A DNA stretch of 64,000 nucleotides from Achromobacter arsenitoxydans SY8 (GTDB lineage Bacteria; Pseudomonadota; Gammaproteobacteria; Burkholderiales; Burkholderiaceae_B), in contig NZ_AGUF01000073.1 of the NCBI RefSeq assembly GCF_000236785.1, positions 1 through 64,000 of the forward strand, written 5' to 3'. Both the position numbers and the translations under genes were made by a program. A model generated the notes under the pieces. It did not search any database. It was not told the origin of the DNA and saw nothing but the letters and a program-made list of their open reading frames with translations. Positions 1-9,781 of the stretch are shown here, in pieces (the first letter of the stretch is position 1; every line of letters starts with the position of its first letter).

Positions 1-298
1 GTGCGCGGACCGGCTCGCTGGCCGGGGCGGCCGGCGCAATCGGCGCGGGCGCCGCGACAGGCGCGGGTGCGGAAGCGGGCGCGAATGCCGGCTCAGGCGC
101 CGGCGCGGCCGGCGGCGCAACAGGTGCGGGAACCGGCGCAACCGGTGCTTGCGGAAGTTCGGGCGCGGGAGGCGGGATGACCGGAGCCGCTACGGGCTCC
201 GCGGGCGCGACGGCGGCGTCGACGACCTCCGGCGGCGGCGCGGGCTGGGCCGGCGCGGCGGGCGGAGGGGTTTTTTTCTTGAAGAAGCGGCTAAACAT
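1..298 (-). CDS. ftsY: Signal recognition particle receptor FtsY, N-terminal part (gene runs off the window)
   Basis: The minus strand from the ATG at 298-296 encodes a protein starting MFSRFFKKKTPPP, followed by an alanine/proline-rich stretch with scattered glutamates that stays open to the window edge. FtsY proteins begin with a short basic-hydrophobic patch and a long, variable A/P/E-rich linker before the NG GTPase domain, which would lie outside this window. The position divergent from rsmD is the usual one in Burkholderiales. FtsY is the membrane receptor for the signal recognition particle and docks ribosomes at SecYEG. Its ATG overlaps the rsmD ATG through a shared CATG. No conserved GTPase motif is visible here, so the call rests on the N-terminus and the neighbourhood. 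Confidence 0.8.
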   Translation of the reverse strand, partial: MFSRFFKKKTPPPAAPAQPAPPPEVVDAAVAPAEPVAAPVIPPPAPELPQAPVAPVPAPVAPPAAPAPEPAFAPASAPAPVAAPAPIAPAAPASEPVRA

Positions 299-863
299 GG
301 GTAACAAGTATATTCGTATCGTCGGGGGCCAATACAGGCGCACCCCCATCGCCGTTCCCGACGTGGAGACGCTGCGCCCCACGCCCGACCGGGTTCGCGA
401 GACGCTGTTCAACTGGCTCAATCACCTGTGGGGCGGCGAATTCGCCGACAAGCAGGTGCTGGATCTGTTCGCCGGCAGCGGCGCCCTGGGGTTCGAAGCG
501 GCCTCGCGCGGCGTGGCGCATGTGCAGATGGTCGAACGGGACAGGACCGCCGCGTCCGCGCTGCGGACACTGCGCGACAAGCTCAAAGCCGACATGATAC
601 GCATCCATGTGGGCGATGCGATGCAGGTCGCCGAACGGATGGATGCGTCCCGTTTTGACCTCATCCTGTTGGACCCGCCCTTCGGACAAGGCTGGCTGCC
701 GCGGCTCTGGCCCATTCTGCCGGGCATTCTGACCGATCATGGGCTAGTCTATGTCGAGGCGGAATCCGCCATCGAAGCGCCCGAAGGTTTCCAGATTCTG
801 CGGCAGGACAAGGCAGGCGCGGTGCACTACCATCTTCTGGAATTTGCTGCATTGCGGAAATAG
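297..863 (+). CDS. rsmD: 16S rRNA (guanine(966)-N(2))-methyltransferase RsmD
   Basis: A 188-residue protein starting MGNKYIRIVGG, the usual length for RsmD, which methylates G966 of 16S rRNA in the 30S subunit. The SAM-binding loop DLFAGSGALG lies near residue 55 and the catalytic DPPF motif near residue 125, typical of N2-guanine methyltransferases. The open frame continues upstream to an ATG at 177, but that stretch is Gly/Ala low complexity antisense to ftsY. The ATG at 297 starts exactly where RsmD homology starts. No strong Shine-Dalgarno is visible, since the leader would be ftsY coding sequence read backwards. coaD follows after 58 bases. Confidence 0.93.
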   Translation: MGNKYIRIVGGQYRRTPIAVPDVETLRPTPDRVRETLFNWLNHLWGGEFADKQVLDLFAGSGALGFEAASRGVAHVQMVERDRTAASALRTLRDKLKADMIRIHVGDAMQVAERMDASRFDLILLDPPFGQGWLPRLWPILPGILTDHGLVYVEAESAIEAPEGFQILRQDKAGAVHYHLLEFAALRK

Positions 864-872
864 GTCAATAAT
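844..872 (+). promoter_or_regulatory. Candidate sigma70 promoter for coaD
   Basis: TTGCTG at 844-849 and AATAAT at 867-872 are separated by 17 bases, within the end of rsmD and just upstream of coaD. The match is moderate; co-transcription of coaD with rsmD is equally possible. Confidence 0.3.
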
Positions 873-906
873 CCGGGCTTCGGAGGATGGTGTACACCAC
901 TAATAA

Positions 907-3012
<2,106 letters not shown>

Positions 3013-3036
3013 CAGGCGGGCGGGCCGCAGTGCCCG

Positions 3037-3423
3037 TCAGACAGGCCAGGCGGCCACGGGCGTTTCGGGGTGCACCTTCATGATGCGGCACGGCACCTGC
3101 ACGAAGTTGGAGATCCAGGCCGCAGCCAGCTCGCCTTCGTCGATCACGTCGATGACCTGCTCGCCCACCTTCATGCTGTAGCGCACGCTGTCGTCGTCTT
3201 CGATGACATCCAGCGGTATGTCCAGGCGCAGCATGCCCGGCGCCTTCAGCACCAGGTAGCCCAGGCGCAGTTCGACGGAAACGTCGGCCAGCCTGGGGCA
3301 CAGTTCGCGGTTCAGCCACTGCCCGGAGTCATTGGCGATCAGCCACTGCCGGTGATAGCCGGCGGCGCTGGCCTGCGCCGTGACGCCGCATTCGGCAATG
3401 GGCTGGAATTGATCTGCGCTCAT
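3037..3423 (-). CDS. Stand-alone MOSC N-terminal beta-barrel domain protein
   Basis: A 128-residue protein resembling only the N-terminal beta-barrel domain of MOSC proteins (YcbX/MOCS C-terminal type). It shows the HRQWLIANDSGQWLNRE stretch that matches the family's DRRWML-D-G-TQR region, then PRLADVSVEL, and ends at a segment resembling the WxSxFLGVPCRL region just before the catalytic MOSC domain would begin. The C-terminal molybdenum-cofactor sulfurase domain with its conserved cysteine is absent, and no continuation was found in the 24 bases before the convergent transporter gene. The ATG overlaps the asmA stop (ATGA), so it is the second gene of an asmA operon. Function unknown; it cannot be a complete MOSC enzyme. 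Confidence 0.7.
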   Translation of the reverse strand: MSADQFQPIAECGVTAQASAAGYHRQWLIANDSGQWLNRELCPRLADVSVELRLGYLVLKAPGMLRLDIPLDVIEDDDSVRYSMKVGEQVIDVIDEGELAAAWISNFVQVPCRIMKVHPETPVAAWPV

Positions 3424-5915
3424 TTGCCCAGCAGTCCCTTCAAAGCCTTGTCCACGGCCGCGCCGCTCTTGCCCTTGCCCGAGACCGCTTCCTTCAGCTT
3501 GTTTTCCAGGCTGCGCTTCAGGATGCCGCCGATAGCATCCTTCCAGAGCAGCGTGTAGGAGGGCTTTTCGAAGGGTCCCTTGACGTGGACCGGGATGGTC
3601 ACGTCCTTCAGGTCGATCAATTCCTTGCCGGCGGGATCGGCGGCCGGATTGACGACGCGCGCGCGCGCCACCAGGTCCAGCTCGCTCTTGACGAAGTCGA
3701 TCGTGGCCGGATCGCCCTGCGTCACGCGCAGCAGCGGCGACACGAAATTCAGGCGCTTCACGGTGGCCACGCCCTTTGCGATGGCCAGGTCGGCGTCCAG
3801 TTCGGAGAATTCCGTGCGCTTGCTGGAGTCCGCGGGCACGGTTTCGTTTTGCGAGTCGGGCGAGAACGTGGCCTTCAGGTCGCGCAGCGTCTGGGTCAGG
3901 TCGATGCCCTTGACCGCGCCATCGCGCAGCCGCAGCTGCATGGTGCCGCCAAGACCGCTCTTCATGGCATAGGCGTTGGCGCCCGCGGTCTTCAGGTCCA
4001 GCGCCAGGCTACCCGTGCCGCTAAGCACATTCTGCTGCGCCAGATCCACCAGCAGGGGCTCGATTGCGATGCCGGCCAGCGACATCTTGGTGGCCACCTG
4101 GTTGCCTTGCGCCGCATCCACGGACAGCGCGCCCGCCAGCTTGCCGCCGTACAGGCCCGCGGTCAGGCTGGAGATTTCCAGCTTGCCCTTGTCCAGCTTC
4201 ACGGCTGCGGAGACCTCGTCGGCCTTCAGGCCGCGGACGACCAGCTTGCCGACCTTCAGCGTGCCGTCGACACTGGGGCCGACCAGCGCCGACAGGTTGA
4301 TCGAGTCGTCGGGCTGCGCGGCCGGGGCGGGCTGCGCGGGCTTGCTTTCATCCTTCTTGCCTTCCGCAGGCGGCTTGGCCGGGGCTGCGGCCACGGGGGG
4401 CACCAGCTTGTCCAGGTCCAGCGTATCCACGGCCAGCGCGAACTTCACCAGCGGCGAATCCGAAAGCTTCGTGATGTCGGCGCTGAGGTCGAATTTTCCG
4501 CCTTCCAGCACGGCGTTGATCTTGCTGGTGGCCTGGTCTTTCAGCAAATCCACCGCCAGGCTGCCGATGACCGGAATCTGCAGGCTGCCCTTGGGCAGGC
4601 CCGGATCGGTGATGTTCACATCGCCGCGCAGGCCCGACAGGCCGCCGCGGCGCTCCAGCAGGTTCAGGCTCAGGGGGGACGCGAAGTTCAGCTTCACCAC
4701 GCGTTCGCCATTCTTGGACGTGCTGTCCAGCTTGGCTTCCTTGATGTCGAGTTCGCCGGCGTTGCCGCTGATGCCGTTCAGGCCGAAGCTGGCGTCCAGG
4801 CCGCTGAGGCGCACGCGGCCGGTCAGGGCCTCGCCGGTGGCCGACGCGGGAGAAATATTGAGCGCAGGCGCATCCACGGCCAGTTCAAACGGACCGTCCG
4901 CCACGCTGCCCTTGGCGCGCACGGCAAGCTTTTCGATCTGGAGCTGGCTCTTGTGCGGGTCAATCGCCAGCTTGGGCATGGCCACGCTGGCATCCACATT
5001 GGTGGCGCGCGCGGCGGGATCGGTGATGTCGCCCTGGAATACGACTTCCAGGCCAGCCACGTCCAGCGCCGACTTCTGGCCGTTGAACGCCAGATTGCCA
5101 CGCACCGCCAGGCTCTTGGCCTCGGCGCCCGGCAGCTTGCCGTCCATGCGCAGGTCCAGCTTCTGGGCGGCATAGCGCTTGGCCGAGGGGTCCAGCGTCA
5201 ACAGCGCCTGGCCCGTCAGATTGGCGTCCACGCGCGGATTACCGCCTTCGACGCGCGCCGACATGCGCACGTCGAACGGTTGATTGAAGGTGACGCGGCC
5301 GGTGTTCGCGTTGATGCGGGTCACGGCGACAGCCATCCCGGTCATGGCGTCCTGCAACTGCACTTCGCCATCCTTCAGGTCCAGGCCCGCGATGTCGATC
5401 TGCATGTTGTTGCGCGACGGCGGCATGGCGCCGCTGGTGATCGCCTGCGCCGCGGTCTGCGCCGCGCCCACCAGGGCCTCGGCCGGATTGGCGGGCATCT
5501 CGGTGACCGGCTGCGTGCCACCCACCAGATTGCTGAAATTGAACTGGCCCTGCTTGTCCCGCACCACGCGGGCCTTCAGGCCGCTGATGGCAACGTGGTC
5601 CACCACGAAGCTGTTGGACAGCAACGGCCACACAGCCACCGCCAGGCGGGTGCTCGCGATGGATGCGAAGGTTTCCGTGCTATTGGGCTCGGACAGCGAC
5701 ACGCCCTGCACATACAGGCCGATCCGCGGGAAGAGCGAAAGTTCGATCTCGCCGTCGATCGTGAGCGTGCGTTGGTAGCGTTCCTGGACAAGCTCTTCCA
5801 GCTTGTACTTGTACGCGTTGGGGTCGAATGTCAGCAAGAAGATGGCCAGGCCAACGACGGCCACGACAACCAACACTACCAGGCCTATCAAAATGCGCTT
5901 GAACCACGTTTTCAT
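3420..5915 (-). CDS. asmA: AsmA family envelope protein
   Basis: An 831-residue protein with one N-terminal transmembrane helix (residues 8-30, rich in V/L/I) followed by a long periplasmic region of beta-strand-rich repeats. The motif TFDPNAYKYKL and the early RTLTIDGEIELSLFPRIGL stretch are characteristic of AsmA, where the phrase LSLFPRIGL is nearly invariant. AsmA-like proteins belong to the repeating-beta-groove group that bridges the inner and outer membranes and affects phospholipid and LPS balance. A proline/alanine/lysine-rich linker lies near residue 520. The C-terminal part has the usual DLVARARVVNP segment. The downstream MOSC-like gene overlaps by four bases. The exact substrate is not shown. 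Confidence 0.9.
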   Translation of the reverse strand: MKTWFKRILIGLVVLVVVAVVGLAIFLLTFDPNAYKYKLEELVQERYQRTLTIDGEIELSLFPRIGLYVQGVSLSEPNSTETFASIASTRLAVAVWPLLSNSFVVDHVAISGLKARVVRDKQGQFNFSNLVGGTQPVTEMPANPAEALVGAAQTAAQAITSGAMPPSRNNMQIDIAGLDLKDGEVQLQDAMTGMAVAVTRINANTGRVTFNQPFDVRMSARVEGGNPRVDANLTGQALLTLDPSAKRYAAQKLDLRMDGKLPGAEAKSLAVRGNLAFNGQKSALDVAGLEVVFQGDITDPAARATNVDASVAMPKLAIDPHKSQLQIEKLAVRAKGSVADGPFELAVDAPALNISPASATGEALTGRVRLSGLDASFGLNGISGNAGELDIKEAKLDSTSKNGERVVKLNFASPLSLNLLERRGGLSGLRGDVNITDPGLPKGSLQIPVIGSLAVDLLKDQATSKINAVLEGGKFDLSADITKLSDSPLVKFALAVDTLDLDKLVPPVAAAPAKPPAEGKKDESKPAQPAPAAQPDDSINLSALVGPSVDGTLKVGKLVVRGLKADEVSAAVKLDKGKLEISSLTAGLYGGKLAGALSVDAAQGNQVATKMSLAGIAIEPLLVDLAQQNVLSGTGSLALDLKTAGANAYAMKSGLGGTMQLRLRDGAVKGIDLTQTLRDLKATFSPDSQNETVPADSSKRTEFSELDADLAIAKGVATVKRLNFVSPLLRVTQGDPATIDFVKSELDLVARARVVNPAADPAGKELIDLKDVTIPVHVKGPFEKPSYTLLWKDAIGGILKRSLENKLKEAVSGKGKSGAAVDKALKGLLGK

Positions 5916-6204
5916 TGCTGCCCCGTCGGTACCTCGACTGGAAATCCTTGATGCCGCCCACCGCGCGCGGCGCGGGGAAGGTGCGTTGCCGGCGGAAACC
6001 GCCTGGCCATAGAGAATGGTCTGCCTTTCAGGGCGTGTCCTCGCTCCTGCCGGGCTTGCGGCACGGGCGACTAAGGAGGAACTGCCGAGGATGGCTTGCT
6101 GAAGACGCCGGTAACCCAGCGTACAGATACCGCTATCGTAACAAATCGGGCCGCCCAGCGGGGTCGCCCAAGCTGACGGCTTCCTGTCCGGCGGATTGTA
6201 GGAC
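5916..6204. other. Divergent intergenic region between asmA and the MFS exporter
   Basis: No gene of convincing size. It carries a GGCGG-AAA-CCGCC hairpin near 5991-6003 and a well-placed AAGGAGGA at 6073-6080 in front of a three-codon frame (ATG GCT TGC stop at 6091), which is probably chance. The asmA promoter should lie here, but I cannot pick a clear one. Confidence 0.4.
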
Positions 6205-6229
6205 TAGAATGATTGATCAATCAATCATT
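6205..6229 (+). promoter_or_regulatory. MarR-type operator overlapping the exporter promoter
   Basis: A perfect 10-2-10 inverted repeat, AATGATTGAT-CA-ATCAATCATT, spans 6208-6229. Its left arm overlaps a TAGAAT sequence at 6205-6210 that is a good -10 element, so the predicted start of transcription (about 6217) falls inside the palindrome. A protein bound here would block RNA polymerase. The MarR gene at the end of the same two-gene unit is the obvious candidate regulator. No clear -35 is visible. Confidence 0.6.
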
Positions 6230-6230
6230 G

Positions 6231-7841
6231 ATGCATCCAACAATGCCCGCGCCCGCCCCCACCACTCCGCACTCGCCCGGCCAGGTGCTCCCCTTCCGGC
6301 AGACCCTGCTTGCCATGCTGGGCATGTGCTTCGTCATGATGATGGTCGCCATCGACCAGACGGTGGTGGGCACCGCGCTGCCGACCATTGTGGCGGAACT
6401 CCGGGGCTTCGAACTGTATGCATGGGTAGCGACGTCTTACCTCCTGACGTCCGTCATCACGGTCCCGATATTCGGCCGGCTCGGCGACTACTACGGGCGC
6501 AAGCCGTTCGTGGTGGCGGCCATCGTGCTGTTCACGCTGGCATCGGTCCTGTGCGGCGCGGCCAACACCATGCTCGAACTGGTGCTGGCGCGAGCGCTGC
6601 AAGGCATCGGCGGCGGCATGTTGGTGGGTACCGCCTTCGCCAGCATCCCCGACCTCTTTCCCGACCCTCACGTCCGGCTGCGCTGGCAGGTCATGCTCAG
6701 CTCGGCCTTCGGCATCGCCAACGCCGTGGGCCCGACGCTGGGCGGCGCCCTGACGGAGCACTATGGCTGGCGCTCCGTGTTCTACGTGAACCTGCCCATC
6801 GGCATCCTGGGCCTATGGTTCGTCGCCCGCTACCTGCCGCACCTGCGCAGCCAGGCGCCCGGCAAGATCCGGCTGGACTGGCAGGGCGCGCTCCTGATTG
6901 CCGTGGCGCTGGGCGCCCTGCAGCTCCTGGTCGAGCTGTTGCCCAAGGACGGCTTCACGCCCCCGCTCCTGCTCCTGGGCGCCGGCAGCATCGCCGCCTT
7001 CGTCGCCCTGATCTGGTGGGAACGCCGCTGCCCGCACCCGCTATTGCCGCTGGACATGTTCCGCAACCGGGGCCTGGCCATGCTGTTCACCCTGGCCCTG
7101 CTGGTTGGCGTAACGATGTATTCGCTGCTTTTCTATGCCCCGCTGCTGCTGCAGGGCGGCTTCGGCCTGTCGCCCCAGCAGGCGGGCCTGCTCATCACCC
7201 CCATGGTCGTCTTCATCACCGTGGGCAGCATCGTCAATGGCCGCATCATCACCCGCATCCGCAACCCCAACCGCATGCTGTACGCGGGCTTCATCCTGAT
7301 GGCGTTCGCCTGCCTGGGCATCGTCACCACCCACAACGACACATCGCACGCCCTCATCGCCGCCTACATGCTGATGGCCGGCCTGGGCATGGGCTTCATC
7401 ATGCCCAACCTGACAGTCTTCGCGCAGCAGACCGCCGGACGCAGCCACCTGGGCATCGCGACCGCCCTGCTGCAGTCGCTGCGCATGATCGGCGGCATGC
7501 TGGGCACGGCCATCGTCGGCACCATGGTCAGCCACAGCTACTTCAGCGGCGTCGAATCCACCCTGCGCGGCGCATCCGCGCAGTGGCTGCCCAAGCTCAA
7601 CGACCCGCAGATGCTAGTCAACCCGGCGGCGCAGACCGAGTTCCTGGCACAATTGGCGCATCAAGGCCAGGATGGAACGTCGCTCATCGAGATCGCGCGC
7701 GTCGCGCTGGTGGGCGCCATCCATGAAGGGCAACTCATCGCCCTGACCGTCGCCATCTTCGCGCTCTGGTGCGTGCGGCGCGTGCCCCTGGTGCAATTGG
7801 TCCGGCCCTCCAAGCCGGAGCCCGCCGGCGTCGGAGAGTAG
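6231..7841 (+). CDS. MFS drug exporter, DHA2 (EmrB/QacA) family
   Basis: About 536 residues with 14 predicted transmembrane helices, the size and topology of the 14-TMS drug/H+ antiporters. Helix 1 carries AIDQTVVGTALPTI (motif D1 of this family), the loop after helix 2 has GRLGDYYGRK (motif A), and the helix 5 region has VGPTLGGAL (motif C-like). It should export toxic compounds across the inner membrane using the proton gradient. I chose the ATG at 6231. A TTG at 6213 with AGGA at 6200-6203, or the ATG at 6243, are alternatives, but the predicted promoter places the transcript start after 6213. A MarR gene follows after three bases. Confidence 0.9.
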   Translation: MHPTMPAPAPTTPHSPGQVLPFRQTLLAMLGMCFVMMMVAIDQTVVGTALPTIVAELRGFELYAWVATSYLLTSVITVPIFGRLGDYYGRKPFVVAAIVLFTLASVLCGAANTMLELVLARALQGIGGGMLVGTAFASIPDLFPDPHVRLRWQVMLSSAFGIANAVGPTLGGALTEHYGWRSVFYVNLPIGILGLWFVARYLPHLRSQAPGKIRLDWQGALLIAVALGALQLLVELLPKDGFTPPLLLLGAGSIAAFVALIWWERRCPHPLLPLDMFRNRGLAMLFTLALLVGVTMYSLLFYAPLLLQGGFGLSPQQAGLLITPMVVFITVGSIVNGRIITRIRNPNRMLYAGFILMAFACLGIVTTHNDTSHALIAAYMLMAGLGMGFIMPNLTVFAQQTAGRSHLGIATALLQSLRMIGGMLGTAIVGTMVSHSYFSGVESTLRGASAQWLPKLNDPQMLVNPAAQTEFLAQLAHQGQDGTSLIEIARVALVGAIHEGQLIALTVAIFALWCVRRVPLVQLVRPSKPEPAGVGE

Positions 7842-7844
7842 CTT

Positions 7845-8288
7845 TTGCCCAAACAACAACAAGGCCTGCAAGTCATCCAGCACATGGGCCAGACCTACCG
7901 CGTCATGCAAAGCGCCTTCAGCAGCAAGGTCGGCCACGCGCTGCCGCGCTGGCGCATCCTGCTGGCCCTGCATGAAAACGGCCAATGCTCGCAGAAACAC
8001 CTGGCCGAGCGCTGCCGGCTAGATCCCGCTTCGCTCACGCGGCAACTGCAGGCCATGCAAAAGCTGGGCTGGATTTCACGCGCGGTGGATGTGAATGACA
8101 ACCGGCTGACGAACGCCATGCTGACGGCTGCGGGACAGGCGGTGGTGAACGAAGCCCTGCCCAAGCGGGCTCAGTTTTTTGAAGAGTCGCTTAAGGGACT
8201 GTCAGGAGCGGATATTGATACGCTGAACCGGGTGTTGAGCGTGCTGGAGGAGAATTTTGTGAGGGCGGCGGGGGAACGGGGCGGTTGA
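7845..8288 (+). CDS. MarR-family transcriptional regulator
   Basis: A 147-residue winged-helix protein. The recognition region QKHLAERCRLDPASLTRQL near residue 55 and the wing-like DVNDNRLTNAMLT near residue 85 are typical MarR features. It starts at TTG with GGAGAG at 7833-7838 inside the last codons of the exporter gene, so the two are translationally linked. MarR proteins bind short palindromes as dimers and release them on ligand binding. The palindrome at 6208-6229 in front of the exporter is its likely target, giving autorepression together with the exporter. The inducing ligand is unknown. Confidence 0.9.
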   Translation: MPKQQQGLQVIQHMGQTYRVMQSAFSSKVGHALPRWRILLALHENGQCSQKHLAERCRLDPASLTRQLQAMQKLGWISRAVDVNDNRLTNAMLTAAGQAVVNEALPKRAQFFEESLKGLSGADIDTLNRVLSVLEENFVRAAGERGG

Positions 8289-8332
8289 GGCTGCGATGAA
8301 CCGCGCTCAGACCTGTTGGACTGAGCCCAGGT

Positions 8333-9376
8333 TCATGTCGTCGGCGGCCCGGTCAGTTCCCGCTCGATCTGCTCGATACTTGGCAAGCTGGTCTGCAATT
8401 CGGCGGGCAGGGATTCGACCAATTGATACTCGGCAACACCAAGCGGTTGGGAGTTATTGCGCAGTGCGTATTCAGCCACCACCTTGTTCTTGCCTTTGCA
8501 GAGCAGCAAGCCGATGGTCGGACCGTCGTCTGAACGCTTCACTTGTGTGTCGACCGCTGTCAAGTAGAACCCCAATTGTCCCAGGTGCTCGGGCTTGAAC
8601 TTGCCACCCTTCAACTCGATCACCACGTAGCTTCGCAGTTTGAGGTGGTAAAACAGCAGGTCGATGAAAAACTCGTCACCCCCTACGTTCAGCAAAACCT
8701 GACGGCCCACGAAGGCAAAACCTGCCCCCAACTCCAGCAAGAACTCGGTGACGTGCTGCACCAGCGCCTTCTCGATCTCGCGCTCCTGTGCTTGCGCGCT
8801 CAGGCCGAGAAAATCAAAGCGATACGGATCTTTCAGCGACTCCCCGGCCAGATCGGACTGTGGAGCGGGCAAGCGCTGTTCAAAATTCGTGACGGCCTTG
8901 CCCGCGCGCTCCAGCAGGCGGCTTTCGATATGGATGTTCAGCACATTGCGCGACCAGCCATGTTCTAGTGCAGCGCGGGCATAAGCCAGACGCTCCTTTG
9001 GTTCCTTCAGGCGATCCAGCAATACCAGGTTGTGCCCCCAAGGCAATTGTGCAGCAACCTGCTGCACAATTTCGGCGTTTGGCCAGGCTTCGGCAAACGC
9101 GCGCATGTACTTGAGGTTGCGGGGAGAAAAGCCCTTCATCTCGGGAAAGGCCACATGCAGGTCTTGCGCCAGGCGGTCGATCACCTTGGCGCCCCACCCC
9201 TGCTCGGCTTGTCGCGCCAGAATGTCGCTACCAATCTGCCAATAGAGCCCCACCAATTCCCGATTGATCGCCAACGCCGCACGCTGTTGCGCGCTGTAAA
9301 TGCGAACCTTCAGATCGGCCAGCCAGTTGGCGTAGCCTTGTGGAGCGGACGCCAGGGAAACGGGCTTGTCGGTCAT
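8333..9376 (-). CDS. DUF1016 (YhcG-type) PDDEXK nuclease family protein
   Basis: A 347-residue two-domain protein. Residues 1-165 form the DUF1016 N-terminal helical domain with LYWQIGSDI and the FSPRNLKYMRAFAEAWP stretch. Residues 180-347 form the PDDEXK C-terminal domain with EFFIDLLFYH (catalytic Asp) and VVIELKGGKF (E-x-K), so the nuclease residues look intact. Members are often found in variable regions and defence islands, and some are linked to recombination or restriction-like functions; the actual role is unknown. Base composition is clearly lower in GC than its neighbours (29 of 60 in 8641-8700), suggesting recent acquisition. It sits alone between marR and ychF, with a 400-base repeat-rich spacer upstream. 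Confidence 0.88.
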   Translation of the reverse strand: MTDKPVSLASAPQGYANWLADLKVRIYSAQQRAALAINRELVGLYWQIGSDILARQAEQGWGAKVIDRLAQDLHVAFPEMKGFSPRNLKYMRAFAEAWPNAEIVQQVAAQLPWGHNLVLLDRLKEPKERLAYARAALEHGWSRNVLNIHIESRLLERAGKAVTNFEQRLPAPQSDLAGESLKDPYRFDFLGLSAQAQEREIEKALVQHVTEFLLELGAGFAFVGRQVLLNVGGDEFFIDLLFYHLKLRSYVVIELKGGKFKPEHLGQLGFYLTAVDTQVKRSDDGPTIGLLLCKGKNKVVAEYALRNNSQPLGVAEYQLVESLPAELQTSLPSIEQIERELTGPPTT

Positions 9377-9781
9377 CGGTTATCCATCTTCCCCGTTGCA
9401 TTCCGGCGATGCCGCATTCTCCCAATTGACGCTTGCGTTGTGTAGAGGCGAACGCAGTCGCAACGTCCTTTTCGGACGAAGTTAAGGATGTCGCTTTAGG
9501 TTGCGTTTCCCGCGACTCGCGGGCGCATTGCGTTCCGCGGTGGTGCGGGGCGAAATTGAAGCCTGACGCGGGAACATGTTCAGGAAGCGGGAACACCTGA
9601 AAATGCAGTTCCCGGTCTTATCAAGAGGGCAATCAGAGCCCTAAATGGGGTATTCCAGCCACAACTACCCCATTTATATTCGCGAGCTGCCCTATTCCCG
9701 AATTTTTGACGCGGTCGCACAAGCGCGTTGCTCAAGCGGAAGCGACGTGCTCCTCGGCACTTCCGCCCGTCAAAAGACTGC
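9377..9781. other. Repeat-rich spacer upstream of the DUF1016 gene
   Basis: No credible gene: a 122-codon minus-strand frame at 9228-9596 overlaps the nuclease gene and has no recognisable content. The stretch carries a series of inverted repeats (listed separately) and a CGTCC-TTTTC-GGACG hairpin near 9461-9475. It is AT-richer than the surroundings, so it probably belongs to the same acquired segment as the nuclease gene. Confidence 0.5.
9568..9676. repeat. Cluster of inverted and direct repeats
   Basis: Four elements lie in tandem. GCGGGAACA is directly repeated at 9568-9576 and 9587-9595. CGGGAAC (9588-9594) pairs with GTTCCCG (9608-9614). AGGGC (9626-9630) pairs with GCCCT (9638-9642). 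TAAATGGGGTA (9642-9652) pairs perfectly with TACCCCATTTA (9666-9676) around a 13-base loop. No T-tract follows, so these are not ordinary terminators. Confidence 0.6.

Noticed and set aside
3585-5951. A 788-codon plus-strand frame opposite asmA
   Set aside because: It mirrors the AsmA coding strand, is rich in His/Gln/Arg/Gly with no family motif, and is the expected byproduct of high GC and third-position bias.
6073-6102. A leader peptide (AAGGAGGA followed by a three-codon frame) upstream of the MFS gene
   Set aside because: The peptide is only three residues long and lies upstream of the predicted transcription start; likely chance.
9228-9596. A 122-codon minus-strand frame upstream of the DUF1016 gene
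   Set aside because: It overlaps the start of the nuclease gene and spans hairpin repeats; no recognisable protein content. An antitoxin-like partner was considered but nothing supports it.
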